This document shows positions 37,157 to 49,690 of a stretch of DNA of 64,000 nucleotides, one piece after another; within the stretch, counting starts at the first letter, position 1, and each line of letters starts with the position of its first letter. The stretch lies in assembly GCF_030272615.1 (NCBI RefSeq), contig NC_081414.1, forward strand, positions 47,670,501 to 47,734,500. The letters are read 5' to 3'. This DNA comes from Cryptomeria japonica. Its lineage: Eukaryota > Streptophyta > Pinopsida > Cupressales > Cupressaceae. The notes under the pieces were generated by a model. That model was not told where the DNA came from. It did not search any database and saw only the letters and a list, made by a program, of their open reading frames with translations. The translations under genes and the position numbers were made by a program.

Positions 37157-38961
37157 TTACATCAAACCCTTCAATGGGTTGCAAACCAAGATTTTTACGA
37201 TGAAATTGGAACTTTTATTTACAAATGGCTTGGTCAAAATATCTGCAACTTGGTCTTCCCCCTTGCAATAGAGGAGTGAAACTTGCTTGTCTTCAATTTG
37301 GTCTCTAATAAAGTGGTGTTGGAGAGAAATGTGTTTTGTCATTGCATGGAAAAATGGATTTTTAGCTAAGGCAATGGCACTTTGGTTGTCACAATATAAT
37401 GGAGCTAGTTCATGTTGAGGTAGACCCAAATATTCAAGTAGTCTTCTAAGCCACAAGGCTTTTTTGGAAGCATTAGTGCATCCTTTGCACTCAACTTCAG
37501 TGGATCCTAGAGAGGTAGATTGTTGCTTTTTACTATTTCAATAAATTGCTCCTGAGCCAACAAAACAACAAGAACCACAAGAAGATTTCCCATCATTGGG
37601 ATCTCCACCTAGATTGAAATCAGTAAAACCTTTTAAAGTAAAATCAAAATTTGCATCATAAAACAAACCTACATTAATAGTTCCTTTAATATATCTTAAA
37701 ATTCTTTAACTTTAAAGTGTGTTTGTTGAGGTTTAGACATGAATCTTGAAACCAAACCAACATTATAAGCAATATCTGGCCTAGTAAGAGTTAAATAATT
37801 CAAACTTCCAACTAATTGTCTATACAAAGTAGGATCAACAAGTGGAGTTTTCATATCAAGCATTAACTTAGTGCCTAATTCAATAGGAATTGAAACATGG
37901 TTAGCATCATTCATTTTAAACTTGTCTAAAAGATCTTGAGTATATTTACTTTGAGATAGAAAAATACCATTACTTATTTGCCAAATTTGCATTCCCAAAA
38001 AATAATGTAAAAGTCCTAAATCAGTCGTTTGAAATTTTTCATTGAGTTGAAACTTAATTTCAGAAATCAAATTATTGGAACTTGAAGTTAGAATTAAATC
38101 ATCTACATATAAAATAATAATCACAATGTCATCTTCACTACGTTTAATATACAAATTTGGATCATTTTTACTTCTAATGAAACCTTGAGAAAGAAAGAAT
38201 GCATTAATCTTAGAATGCCATTCCCTAGGAGATTTCTTCAAACCATAAATTTATTTCTTTAACTTGCAAACTAAATGTTCATTACCTTCTTTAACAAAAC
38301 CAAGAGGTTGAGACATATAAATTTCCTCATGAAAATCACCATTTAGAAAAGCACTTTTAAAATCCATTTGATGAATAGGCTAATTCATATTATAAGTTAA
38401 AGTAAGAACAAGTTTAATAGTAGGCATTTTAGAAATGCGAGCAAAAGTTTCAGTATAATATAAGCCTTCAATTTGAGAAAAACCTCTAACAACTAATCTA
38501 GCTTTAAAGTTAGTAACTTCATTATTTGCATTCAATTTAGTTTTATATAACCACTTACAAGAAACAAGATTTTTACCATGAGGCAAGGGAACTAAATCCC
38601 AAGTTTGGTTAGAAATTAAAGTATCATATTCTTCCTTCATTGCTTTTTGCCAATGTGGTTGATTTTTAGCTTGATCAAATGTTTTAGGATAATTAGAATT
38701 CATAATAGTAGACATTAAAGCATAATTACAATAATTAACTCTTATAGCTTGAAGTCTATTTATTCTAGCTAAGTATCCATCACTATCTTGAATTAAAGAT
38801 TTGAACCATTTAGGTCTTCTTTTAGAAGTAATGGATTCATCACTAGAAGAAGAGTCATGAGGAGTAGAGTTATTATTATCATCATCACTATCACTAGAAG
38901 GAATAGTAAGTGATGGATTAGGATTAGGGTTAAGAGAAGGAGGTTGGTCCTCCACAAGCAC
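37157..38961 (-). pseudogene. Copia-2 reverse transcriptase and RNase H
   Basis: On the minus strand: an acidic Asn/Ser-rich linker (38961 to about 38770), the RT entry block WQKAMKEEYDTLISNQTWDL (about 38660), SCKWLYKTK, the catalytic LYVDDLILT (about 38115-38089), and the conserved connection (LGLLHYFLGMQIW). RNase H runs from about 37650 with the degraded GFTDFNLGGD start and closes with CDNQSAIALAKN (about 37395), HISLQHHFIRD and QVADILTKP. The frame is broken near 38379, at about 38249 and between 37695 and 37456. Unlike copia-1 it keeps the RT-RNase H connection, though with stops. It lies upstream of the polypurine tract. Confidence 0.9.
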
Positions 38962-39069
38962 AACTTTTCTTTGAGAAAGTTCATCATCCTCTACTTCAGA
39001 ACAATCATGAATGCCTTTTTCTGCAATATAAACATCTCTTGCAACTTTTACCTTGTTAGTAACAGGATA

Positions 39070-40350
39070 TTAAACTCTATAACCATTAGTATTTTCATCA
39101 TAACCAACAAAAATAAAAGCAGAAGATTTAGCATCTAATTTTTGTCTTTTCTCCTTAGGTTTGTGAACATAAGCCGTGGAACCAAAAATTCTTAAATTCT
39201 GCAAATTGGGCTTTCTACCAGACCAAGCTTCTTCAGGAGTTTTATCCTTTAAGGATTTGGTAGGTGTTCTATTAATTAAATAAGCTGCACAAGCCATAGC
39301 TTCAGCCCAAAACTTGTTATCCATATTTTTTTTATGCAATAAACATCTTGCCATTTCCACAATAGTTCTATGCTTCCATTCCACTACACCATTTTGTTGT
39401 GGTGTATAAGGAATGGTAAGCTCATGTTTAATTCTAAAATATTTCAAATAAGCATTAAATGCATTATTGAAATATTCTCTTCCATTGTCAGTACAAAGAA
39501 TCTTAATTTTAGAACCATATTGCCTTTCTACAAACATATTAAATTCAGTAAACACATCAAGCACTTGATCCTTACTATGAAGGAAATATATCCATGTTCT
39601 CCTTGAAAAATCATCAACAAAGGTAAGAGTATACCTTGAACCTTGGATGGAGGGATTCTCCATGGGACCCAAGAGATCATTATGAACTAGATGCAATTTA
39701 GTATTGCCCTCCAAGATTGACCATGAGGAAAGGGTTCCCTATGCATCTTACCACTCATGCAACCATTGTAAACAATTTAAGAAGGAACAATAGTAGGCAA
39801 TCCATCAACCATATTTTATTTTTGCATCAATGAAATATAATCAGAATTGAGATGAACAAGTCTTTCATGACATATAGTAAAATCAACAGTAGTAAGCAAG
39901 GAATACTTTGTAGGAGCAAATTCATAGAACTTGAATAAGTTATCAGTATCCATTTTAGCAGTAGCAATAACCTGATTAGTTTTTGGATCAATGAGATAAC
40001 ACATTCCCCTATAAAAGTTAACCTTATAATCTTGAAAAAGTTTAGGAACTGGAAGCAAATTTGATTTTAATTCAGGAACATAAAGAACATCATGTAATTT
40101 CCCATTATAGGGGCATTCACATCACCAATAGCTTCAACTTTGCAACTATGATTATTAGCTAATTGAACAGGAATATTGGAAGTATCAAGATGCAAAGATT
40201 CAAAACATTCTTTATGAGAAGTAACATGCTGAGATGCACCAAAATCAATAATCCACTCAAGTGGTTGAGAAACATTATAAGTACATGTAAATGCATGACG
40301 AGATGAATTACCATTATTATTACCTTTCTTATAATGAGGTTTATGTTGTT
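39070..40350 (-). pseudogene. Copia-2 protease and integrase
   Basis: The protease active site is visible at about 40262-40228 as WIIDFGASQHVTS. The usual D-S-G-A is D-F-G-A here, a change that should stop cleavage. The pre-integrase part is open at 40058-39816 (TICHERLVHLN), and the integrase core at 39714-39070 (214 codons). The core has HNDLLG, CTDNGREYF and QQNGVVEWKHRTI for the three catalytic acidic residues, followed by the conserved AYLINRTPTKSL and GYDENTNGY. Frames are separated by stops near 39720 and 40075. Integrase itself is the best-kept part. Confidence 0.9.
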
Positions 40351-40352
40351 GA

Positions 40353-41214
40353 TTATTTTTTATTATTTTGGTTCATGGGATTTTTACCATTTTGCTTCTT
40401 AAAATAATTATTAGTCACATGACCATCCTTACCACAATACGTACAATGGGGCCTCTTAGAATAATTATTCTTTCGATTATTATAAGAATTGTTATTATAG
40501 GATTTAGAATGAAATTTATTATTAGAATAATAATTATTATGATTATTATTGGATTTAAAATAATTATTATGATTTTGATTTTTAGACATAAAAGCATGTT
40601 CACTACTTTTAAGAGTACCAAACTGAATTAATTTAGCTTCCTCTTGACGTAATAAATTACAAAAAATATCATAAGTTAATTGAGCAGCTAAACAAGGAAT
40701 AGCAAGTTGAGCATGACTATTAGTAATAAATTGTTGAAATTGACGAGGAAGACATTTTTTAAGAATGAGATGAATTAAATGTATATCACCTAGTGTAACT
40801 CCTAAACCAGTTAATTGACCATTAATAGAATCAAACTTTAATAAGAATTCATCCATGGTTTTAAAATCCATATACCTAAGATCTTCGAGTTGATGTTGAA
40901 GTTGAATTTTTCGAGATTCATTTGAAATATCATAAGTTGTTTTTTAAATTTCCCATGCTTCATATGCTTTTGTACAATTTCCAATAAGAACATATAATTC
41001 AAGAACCATCGAAATACTAATTAAACCAAGTGCTTCCTCATTTTGAGCCTTCCACTTGTCTTGGTTAGCTTGAGGAGCAGTTGAAGCGATCTCTGAACTT
41101 TTATTAGTAGCAACATCCAAAAGATGCTTGAAACGAAAAATAAAAGAAATATGCGTTTTCCATGAATGATAATTAGAACTATTTAAACTTATTTTCCGGA
41201 ATTAAAGTAGACAT
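40353..41214 (-). pseudogene. Copia-2 gag
   Basis: The likely start is the ATG at 41214 (MSTLIPENKFK). The following frame shows the copia gag pattern NYHSWKTHISFIFRFKHLL and KAYEAWE, broken by stops and a shift. It then opens for 172 codons at 40871-40353 (MDFKTMDEFLLKFDSINGQL). An Asn/Tyr/Lys-rich stretch follows, then the zinc knuckle CTYCGKDGHVTNNYFKK. The last metal ligand, normally Cys, is Tyr, consistent with one G-to-A change. The gag is dead. The LINE inserted about 160 bp upstream of its start. Confidence 0.85.
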
Positions 41215-41379
41215 GATAGAAAAACAATGAAAAAATTATGATTAGTATTGAAAAATACCCCCTTTGATTAAAAGAACAAGAAAAAAAAATTGAACCAAAT
41301 TTCAAAAACTAATATTTTATTTTTAAAAATAACAAAAAATTGTAATATTTTATTTATTAAAAATGTTAAAGAAGAAGGG

Positions 41380-43260
41380 GAGCTGGACTTGGGCGGGAAA
41401 AACATTCAAACCTTGTCCCAGGCAAGGACTCAGTACAGTGGTAGAGAATGGAGCGGTTCTCGAGAAGGAGTAGGTGGAGGTTTTAGAGGCCATCATGGAA
41501 ATCACTTTTATGGCCTCCACCAACATCTGTCACCAAAAGTTTGTCAACAAGGAGAAGGTGGAGCCAGAGGTCTGCACCATCTATCATCAAATAACTTCCG
41601 CCCTTACAAGTGGTTGTTTAAGGAAAAACAACCTATTTTTGACATATGCAAGGATGATTGGCTCCCTATTTTAAAACAACCAGATAGAAACTCGGGATTT
41701 TTAGATAAACTGTGATCTAGGGCAGAGTCGGATTTAAAATATAGAAACCCTAATGGTTTTCCTCTGAAAGGTCCTCCTTGGCCTCCCCTTTCTTGGCCTA
41801 ATTGCATTCCTCTGCAAAACCCGATTCCCTTATGGCCTAACTCTATTCCTCTACATAAACCTAGCTTTCTGACTTTTCTAAATAATATCCCTTAGCATGA
41901 AAATGATAAACTTCAAGCATCTTCTTCTAACCCTAGACCACCCTTCAAACTAAATCATGCAAAGACTCTGCAAAAGCCAGATTTTGAAGGTTTCAAGAGG
42001 GTGCCTCAGGATTCATTCAAAGTTTGGAGGAAGAAGCTACATGGTAATGATATGCCTCACAAGAAAGATGCTTTCATGGCGGAAAATGTCAGGCAAAAGG
42101 ATGCTTGCTCGATCACGCTCCCTGAACATCTACTTCTGCTGCAAGTCTCCCATCTTAAAGAATGGGCTCTTATTGGTAAGTTTTTGAAGTTCTCTCCATC
42201 ACCCTCTAAATTAAATGATTGGGGTAAAAAATATTGGGCAGAAGTTAAAGATATTTTTTATACTGATAATGGTTATGATTTCTTCATTGCAATTTTCGAT
42301 TCAAAAGAAAATAGAGATAAGATTCACTTATTTAAAGGTTGGTTTTGCAAGGGATTTGTATTATTTACTATCCCATGGATTCCTAATTTCAAAATAGATT
42401 CAAACATATGCAAGTTTGCCCCTTTCTAGGTTTCTTTTCCTGCCCTCCCTTTAGATTACAAAGATCTGGAATTAATTGAACTTTTTTTCAAATCAGATGG
42501 GTATTTTTGTAAAGTATGATCTTATACCTTTCAAGATGACCCATCTCCCTACTCGAGTGTGTTTATTGTTGGATCTCTCCAAGGCTTTTCCAGCTTCAAT
42601 CTCTATTGCTTCGAAATATGGTTGTTGGGAGCAAATAGTGTCTATACAAGATCTGATGGTTGTTGACCGTCAATCAGAATTTTTCGATCATTTCAACTTT
42701 CAATGTCAAGGTCCATCTTATTCAGAGATTAAGGTGTGTGATGATCATTCTTCTGACCCTTCAACATGTGCTCTTAAAAATTCTTGGAAACATTATGAAT
42801 TTAATTCACATATGGCTAACTATCAAGGGTTTTCCAACTATAAATTAGAACACTCTTTCCTTCTCTTTCTCAAGTCATTGGTGGAATTCTTTGTTTCCTT
42901 AGTAAATTCATCTCAGATGAATCAATCTATCCATTATTTATCTCTCCCTGAGATCTCTGATTGGAAATGTCCCAAGTTTAGTATATCTAAGGAAGTTTTC
43001 CAAATGTTAAAAGAGTAGGTTTTTCACATGCCAACTTTCTTGAGCCCTAAAAAAGAGAGAATGCCTTTCTTTGAAAACCTAGTTTATGAGGTTGTTCATA
43101 ACAAGGTTCCAAGCCATATTTTGAGCAATATTCATTCAAACTGCCATAAGCAATATTCCTACCTTCAATGGTACCAACATCTGACTCCCCATAATCCTTC
43201 AGATGATTTGGAGTTAATGATTGATTATTTGCTTTGATATGTAGGATCCCAAATTTTTGA
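41380..43260 (+). pseudogene. LINE ORF1 (DUF4283-like RNA-binding protein)
   Basis: ORF1 proteins of plant L1s bind the element RNA. One frame runs from about 41380 to 42429 with stops near 41713 and 41893. It is Gly/Arg- and Pro-rich at first and then has the DUF4283-like region (WALIGKFLKFSPSPSKLNDW, 42169-42228, then FDSKENRDKIHLFKGWFCKG). A +1 shift near 42430-42476 moves it to another frame, which reads TRVCLLLDLSKAFPASISI (42550-42607), the usual end of this domain. Later pieces (43028-43237) lack motifs. No CCHC knuckle is visible. The assignment rests on the domain pattern and on position before ORF2. Confidence 0.7.
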
Positions 43261-43772
43261 TGAAATCGCTGATTAGATTTTGCATGAAGAAGATGTACCT
43301 GAAGTCCACCATCGTAATGAAATTTTGGGAAACTATTGTGACACATAATTGAAATGGAGTTTCATCAGAACAATGATCTGCCCCCTAATTTTGATATTGT
43401 TAATGGCTTTCCACTTGTTGACAAGGGACCACAAACTTCTAATTTATCCGATCATGATGAAGATGATAATATTCATCATTCCTGTTGTCAATCACCATTT
43501 GTATCTAAACCCCAATAGGATGAGAATTCTAATAATCAAGACCTAGGTGCTCTGAATCATCTTGAATCATCCTTTGATTTTTCACAGTCCCTGTCCATCT
43601 CTCAGTCTCTAACTCCTCAGGATCATGTAAAGTATTCTCCAAAGCCTAGAGGGAGAAAATCAAATGTAGCTAAACTTAAAGAAGAGATTGAGGCTGGAAT
43701 AAAATCCACCTTAGATGGGAAATTCTCAGTTACAAAAAGACCAAGGGGAGCATGTCACTCCCCTCGACAACA

Positions 43773-44980
43773 ATGAAGATCATCTCTTGGAATGTCAGAG
43801 GAATTAATGCCTCTGACTAAAGGAACTGATTCAAGCACCAGCTTGACTCTTTAGGTGCAGATATTATACTTTTATAGGAGACAAAATTATCATTAGATAC
43901 TTTTGAATCAATGGTTTCCAAATGGTCTAACTAGAAATCTTCTCATGTTGCAGCTATAGGGATATCTGGAGGTCTATTAGTTTTATGGAATCGAAAGAAG
44001 TTAATTTTAGAGATTGTCGGTGAAAATAATAATTGGCAAATGATCAATGCTCAATGTTTTGATCTCTCTTTTAAGTTCATTAATGTCTATGGTCCTACAC
44101 AGACCCATGAGAAAAAGAAGATTTCGGACTCTTTATCAGAGGTTATTCAACAATCCTTTGATCAAAATTTTATTCTGGGTGGGGATTTCAATGCCATTGT
44201 CTCTTTTCAAGAGAAATTAGGAGGTATTATCCCTCCACAGAAAACCATTGATGACTTTGTAAGTTTCATTTCTAACAATGCTTTACAAGATATAGTCCCT
44301 CAGAAAGACCTATTTACTTGGATAAATAAGAGAAGAGATTTTGCACAAATTGCTGAGAGATTAGATAGATTTCTTATTTCTCAAAATTTGTTGCTTAAAA
44401 ATTTTAAAATTGAAATGGACATTTTACCTCTTATTTGCTCAGATCTCTTTGCTATTTGATTCTCCATTTCTCCAACCTCTCAAATGCCCTCTCATCGACC
44501 AAATTTCAAGTTTGAGAGAATGTGGTTCAGGCATCCACATTTCCTCCCTCTATTGAGACAATGGTGGGTGAGCGCTCCACATTTCATTGGGTCTAGGATG
44601 TATCAATTTTTCAAGAAAATGCAGTTTGTTAAAGCACAAATTAAACTTTGGAATGTGCTCTCATTCAAAAATATTTTCTTGGAAAAAGAATCAATTGCAA
44701 AAGAACTTAATGATATCCACCAACATATCATTTTGAATGGTATGGATGCTTCCACTTATGATAAGCAAAGCGATTTACAAACCAAATGGGAAGAACTTAA
44801 AAAAAGAGAAGAAATCTATTGGAGACAAAAATCTAGGGAATTATGGTTGAAAGAAGGGGATAGGAACACAAAACAATTTCATGCATCTGCGAAAGCAAAA
44901 AGAGCAACAACCACTATTTTTTCAATTAATGATGCTAAGATAGTTAAAGTCCTCACTAATGTGAAGGAGATTTAGGATGA
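43773..44980 (+). pseudogene. LINE ORF2: endonuclease and linker
   Basis: ORF2 starts at the ATG at 43773 with MKIISWNVRGINASD, the classic start of L1 endonuclease, which nicks the target. Motifs: WNVRG, FINVYGPT (about 44077-44100), LGGDFNAI (44177-44200) and RLDRFLIS (44359-44382). The last block reads CSDLFAI where SDH is usual, so the catalytic His is lost. The linker (44484-44975) has REEIYWRQKSRELWLKEGD and NTKQFH, typical of plant L1s just before RT. Stops at 43818, about 43878, 43932 and 44457 break one continuous frame. Confidence 0.85.
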
Positions 44981-45135
44981 AGGAGTTACTTTTTTCAAGT
45001 CCTGATTAGCTTCTCTCCCCTCAACAATGCTAATAATGCCAATGTTAATGATCAAGAAGTCTTAGCTCCCATTCCTTCTTTAGCATCACAACAAGATAAT
45101 GATATTAATCTGAAAAACCCTTCACTTTAGAGGAA

Positions 45136-46130
45136 GTGCATAAGGTAGTTTTTTCACTATCTTCGGACAAAGCTTTGAGCCCTGATGGATTCACGGCCCT
45201 TTTTTTCCAAAAATGTTGGGATGTAATTTGTGTTTATCTAGTGGTTGTTCTGGAAGAATCAAGAAGAACCTCTTCAATTTTAAAAATGTTCAATACCAAA
45301 AATATTGCAATCATCCCCAAAGTTAAGGACCCAAAGACTTTTGCAGAATTCGGGCTTATTTCACTATGCAACACTATCTATAAAATCATCACTAAGGTCA
45401 TCTATCTCAGATTGCTCTATCTAATTCCAAAAATTATATCTCTTGAACAAGGAGGTTTCATTCCTGGAAGGGAAACTTCTGAAGGTGATCTAGTTGCTCA
45501 TGAAATCCTGCACTCAATTCATTCATCTCAATTTCCTTCCTTTATTGTTAAACTTGACATAATGAAAGCATATGATAAGGTGGATTGGAATTTACTCTTA
45601 AAAGTTCTTCACAAATTTGGTTTCTCAGAGAAATGGTGTAAATGGATCAAGGCATGTGTTTCAGGAGCAAATTTTTCAGTCATCATCAATGGGTCCCCAA
45701 TGGGGTTTTTCTCTAGGACTCAAGGCCTTAGACAAGGGGATCCTTTATCCCCTTTTCTATTCATCATCATGGTTGAATCCCTTAGCAGATTGATCAGCTC
45801 TAAGAATGATAGTGGAAATTAGTAGGGGATTCTAATTTCAAGAACTAATATTGTTGTCACCCATACTTTATTTGCAGATGATACCCTTCTCTATGATAAA
45901 TCATCTATCTCTGAAGCGAAGCATATGAAACATTCTTTGGAAGCTTATTTGTCAATTTCAAATCAAAGGATTAATGCACACAAATCCAAAATATTCATAT
46001 TCAATACAAGGTCAGTTGTTAGAAAATAAATTATTAAATCTTTGGTTTTAAGATTGAGAAACTTCCCTGCACCTATTTAGGCACCCCTTTCTTTATGGGA
46101 GCTAATAGGTCTTCTTACTGGAAAAATGTC
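45136..46130 (+). pseudogene. LINE ORF2: reverse transcriptase
   Basis: In a frame shifted from the endonuclease: SSDKALSPDGFTALFFQKCW (45160-45219), the conserved NIAIIPKVKDP and ISLCNTIYKI, EQGGFIPGR, KLDIMKAYDKVDW (45550-45588), GLRQGDPLSPFLF (45724-45762) and the catalytic FADDTLLYD (45871-45897). A TAG near 45823 and further stops after 46026 interrupt it. The palm motifs are well preserved. The protein would reverse-transcribe the LINE RNA at the nicked target. Confidence 0.9.
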
Positions 46131-46399
46131 ATAGATAGAATTTAAGACATAATTGCAGCCTGGAAAGTTAGATGGCTCTCTCTCTCTCTAAAGAAAAATA
46201 CTCCTCATTAAAACTATCCTAACTTCAATCCCTAATTATTACATCTCTATGCTGAAGGCTCCTAAATCTTCTATGACTCAAATGTGGAAAATTATCAAAG
46301 AATTTCTCTGGAAAGGAAACTTATCTCAAGGAAATAAGATTCCTCTTGCTTCTCTATCGAGCATGTCAAATGACAAGGTCTCAAGAGGGGTAGGTCTAC

Positions 46400-47575
46400 A
46401 TGATGTTTCTAAATGAAATATGGATTTTGGAGGCAAGCTGGTCTGGAAAATGTATGCTAATGTAACACAAAATGGTGTCAAATTATGTAAGAAAAATACA
46501 TTGACTCTTCTCACCCCAATATAATCTTTACAATTTCTAATCCCCCAAAGGTTCTGCTATGTGGGACTTCATGATGCTATCTAGAGAAGTGATCACATCT
46601 TATATGTCCCGACAAGTGAATAATGGTGAATCAATCCTTTTCTGGAATGATTCCTGGAATAGGTATACTCCATTATTCCAACTGCAAATTTTACAAGGTG
46701 TAATTTCATCTGCTATCCAAAAGTGGGGACATAAACTTCTTGATTATATGGAGGCAGTTGAATTATACTCAGCGAAGGTAATTTGGAAAGATATCTCTAA
46801 AATAATTGATGATAACAATGTTTTGGGATTAGTCCTTGAATCTTTAGCTCGTCGAGTAATTTTCTTATCTAATAAGGAAGATAAAGTGATTTGGGCTCCC
46901 TCTAAAGATGGTTCTTATTCAGTTAAGTTTGGTTATAAAGCTCTTCAATAAAAGGTCACACAACAAATTAAACAAAGGCTTTTCTTCTTTTGCTGGAACA
47001 ATATAATTTTACCAAAAGCAGGATGCTTCTCATGGTTGGCCCTTCAAAAAAAATTTCTTACTAGTGACAAATTGCATAAATTACAGATTGCTCAGCCTTT
47101 TTTATGTGTTTTATGTGGCCAAGCTAATGAGAATATTGATCATTTGTTTCTCCAATGTTCTTTTTCTTGTCAATGTTGGTGTTTCATCTTGAAAAAACTG
47201 AGTCTCTCTATGCCTCTCCCAAACTCCCTTTGGGACTTATTTCAATCATGGCCAATTTTGTTTAGATCCTCTTTTTTTTCTTGCATCTGGTGGGTAATTC
47301 CAGCAACAATTTTATGGTCAGTATGGTGGGAGAGGAACAAAAGAATCTTCAGGAATCAATCATCTTCTATTGAATCCTTTTTTGAAAATTTAGAATCACC
47401 AATTTCAGAATTGGTTAACTCTTATGTGCAGGAACATGCTTCTTCGTTATTTACTTCATGGGATGCAAACATTCTTAAAGAATGGAAACAAGTTGTTTTC
47501 CCTACTTCTACTTTGCCATCATCAGACAATAAAATCAAAATTGGCAGGGCCTTTATCATCTGGCAACTTCCTTAG
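46400..47575 (+). pseudogene. LINE ORF2: zinc-type C-terminal region
   Basis: The open pieces 46559-46951 and 47036-47575 carry the region usually called zf-RVT in plant L1s. It reads FFCWNNIILPKAGCFSWLAL (46984-47043), CVLCGQANENIDHLFLQC (47107-47160), then a Trp-rich stretch (WWVIPATILWSVWWERNKRI, 47290-47349). The Cys/His arrangement C..C.....H....C is intact. The pieces share one frame, separated by a stop near 46950, and lead into RNase H. Confidence 0.8.
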
Positions 47576-48070
47576 ACTAACTTTGTTAAAATTAATTTTG
47601 ATGGCTCTTCACGAGGGAATCCAGGTATTTCAGGTGCTGGATCTTGCATTAGGGATGATAAAGGGAGATTAAGAGCCTACAAATCATCTAAATTTCATTG
47701 AGGTACTAACAATTTGGCCGAACCTCAGGCTTTACTTCAAGGGTTGATTCTAGCCAAACAAATGAGATACACTAAAATTTATGTTGAGGGGGATTCCTCT
47801 ATTATTATTAATGCTTGTAAGTGCAATAATTCTTTTAATTGGCACATTCATTATGTTCTCACTAAAGTGTGGAATCTATTAGAATCTTTTGAGGAATTTT
47901 ATCTATCACACACATATAGGGAAGGAAATAGGCTTGCAGATAGGCTAGCCAACCTAGGCTGCGATGATGTAGTTGCTGACTCGGCAAAAGATGGGTTTAA
48001 TTTAAACTTTATCCTTTCTTACTTGGATGATACATTAAAGTCATATTTTGTCCTTGTAGGAAAAGATTAG
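47576..48070 (+). pseudogene. LINE ORF2: plant RNase H domain
   Basis: The ribonuclease H domain removes RNA from the hybrid; many plant L1s gained it after RT. The four acidic sites are visible: NFDGSSRGNPGISGAGS (47597-47647), NLAEPQALLQG (47711-47743), YVEGDSSIII (47780-47809) and YREGNRLADRLAN (47915-47953). Frame is broken near 47573 and 47700 by stops. It ends at the TAG at 48068-48070. Confidence 0.85.
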
Positions 48071-48417
48071 CCTCTTAAAAAATACTCTAATCATTATTTT
48101 AAGTTTGTTTGGTTTGCATTGATATGATTTTTTGCACGAAATATATTATGCGTACTAGGATATTATTCATAATCCATACAATCGCATGTGCAAATAGTTA
48201 TTAGTTGGCCTGTTGGCGGCATCTCCCATGGAAAAAATATTGATTTGTTATCTTTGAGCATGAAAAAACATTTCTCCAGGTGCTAGTATTTACTACCCTC
48301 AAAATCCAAGGCTTGAGCAGATAGATTGCTATTATTATCTTCTCCACCAATTTTCTAGTAGTTTTATCTCAGTTTCAATCAGCGAGTTTTTTTGCTTGAC
48401 AAGCTAACATTTTCTTA
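48071..48417 (+). other. LINE spacer before extra ORF
   Basis: Non-coding. It ends in a sequence that resembles a plant 3' splice site: a GCTAAC branch-like word at 48401, a T-rich tract and AATGCAG just before the extra ORF. This is suggestive only. Confidence 0.4.
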
Positions 48418-49257
48418 ATGCAGCTAGATAAGGACATTAAAGGGATAAGTGACATACAAAATTATCTAGTATGTCATACATGTCAAAGAAAGCACCTTGA
48501 ATACATACATCACAATTACAGGGTTAACATTTATGTGCAAGAATGGGAGCAACCTTTTTCTGAACACATAACTGATGAACATCTTGGCTCGATTTTTCTT
48601 TCCCGTAGTTATCAGGTGTGGAAGAATATCAAAAGGATTATTGGGGAGAATATTCTATTTACCCAATCAAGGAGAATCATTTCCCCCTCTCAATTGATGT
48701 CAATTTTCCTTTCTAATGCTCTCGAACTTCTTCCATCCATGCCTCTCCTGGAGATTATAGCTGCTAAAGTGGTCAAAGATGTTTTCCTTCCCGACAATAA
48801 GATTTTTCTTGCAGTGCAGAGGTATGACTTATGGGACAAAGCAACTTACATAGGTGGTATCTTCTTGCAATAATTCCTCCTTAACAGGCATGATTTCCTT
48901 TCAATTTACGACAACATCAAATACTCTCTAGAAATGCAGAATTATGCTTTTATTCAAAGGGTTTTAGATAGACATTATAAGGACATTGGGCATGAAATGA
49001 TGGTTCAAATTAAACAAAAAGTCAATGCCCATCTTATTCTCCTTCACGCTCCTTCTATTGATACAAGAGACCCAAATGCTCAACCGACTGCTGTGCATAA
49101 TCCTGTGCCAAACCTCAATGCTCCTCCTCAGCACGGCCTTATTTTGGATGGTGGCGAAATTGGTTCTACTTCATTACAACAAGTTACTGGGGCTATGATC
49201 TTACTTGTTGATCTACATGATGACTTGGAAAGGTATCCAATGGTTATGGAAAAATAG
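48418..49257 (+). pseudogene. Extra ORF downstream of LINE ORF2, product unknown
   Basis: Two open pieces in one frame (48418-48873, 151 codons; 48934-49257, 107 codons) are separated by a single TAA and 60 further bases that also translate sensibly. The first piece contains KHLEYIHHNYRVNIYVQEW, FLSRSYQVWKNIKRIIGEN and a predicted hydrophobic helix (ALELLPSMPLLEIIAAKVV). The second has a helix (RVLDRHYKDIGHEMMVQIKQ) and a Pro/Asn-rich linker. I recognise no domain. It lies between the end of ORF2 and the typical LINE 3' end, where plant L1s normally have only a 3' UTR. It could be a captured host or transposon exon, or an accessory protein. It is also possible that it is chance open sequence, though 258 codons with one stop is unlikely in DNA this AT-rich. 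Confidence 0.5.
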
Positions 49258-49690
49258 ATATCTGAAGGGCTTTGCTTTAAAATTCTCTGCTATGGTAGAA
49301 ATTTGATGGTGCCTTCAACATATTTTGGCATTTTTTGATTGACCGACTTTTGAAAGTTATTGCAACTAATATTTGTCGACCTCTCTTGGGCTTACTTGGC
49401 ATTATATGATAATGACTGATTATCATCTTTGTAAAATGGTTGTCGGCCTTGTTTTGGGAATGACCCTTCATTTTATCTAGCCTCGGTTTTTAGATATTAG
49501 GATTTAGGCTTTAGTCTTTATTTTTTAAGGTCTCTGTTTTGTCGAGTTGAGCTATAACCAGAGGTTTTGTCCCCTGGCTCTTTCCTACCGGTATGCTCAT
49601 TGAGTGAGGTTTTTTTGTAACATCTTTATTATTATATTAATATATATAAGTACTTCGTCTTCCACTTTTGCCAAAAAATAAATAAAATTT
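49258..49690 (+). other. LINE 3' UTR and A-rich tail
   Basis: The segment GTCCCCTGGCTCTTTCCTAC, then TTTTTTTGTAACATC, then TTTTGCCAAAAAATAAATAAA resembles the 3' ends of plant L1 elements. The A-rich tail marks the element end at about 49688. Confidence 0.7.

Larger units (their letters stand above)
41370..49690 (+). mobile_element. L1-type LINE with RNase H, nested in copia-2 leader
   Basis: Plus-strand non-LTR element of about 8.3 kb. It has a GC-richer 5' region (about 41380), ORF1 of DUF4283 type (to about 43260), ORF2 with endonuclease, RT, zinc-type C-terminal region and plant RNase H (43773-48070), an unexpected extra ORF (48418-49257), and a 3' end with TTTGTAACATC and a short A-rich tail (CCAAAAAATAAATAAAA, to about 49688). 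It is longer than most plant L1s (6-7 kb). Exact ends and target duplication are unclear: similar but not identical AT-rich words (AATGTT with A runs) lie at 41363 and 49691. Many stops; inactive. Confidence 0.88.
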
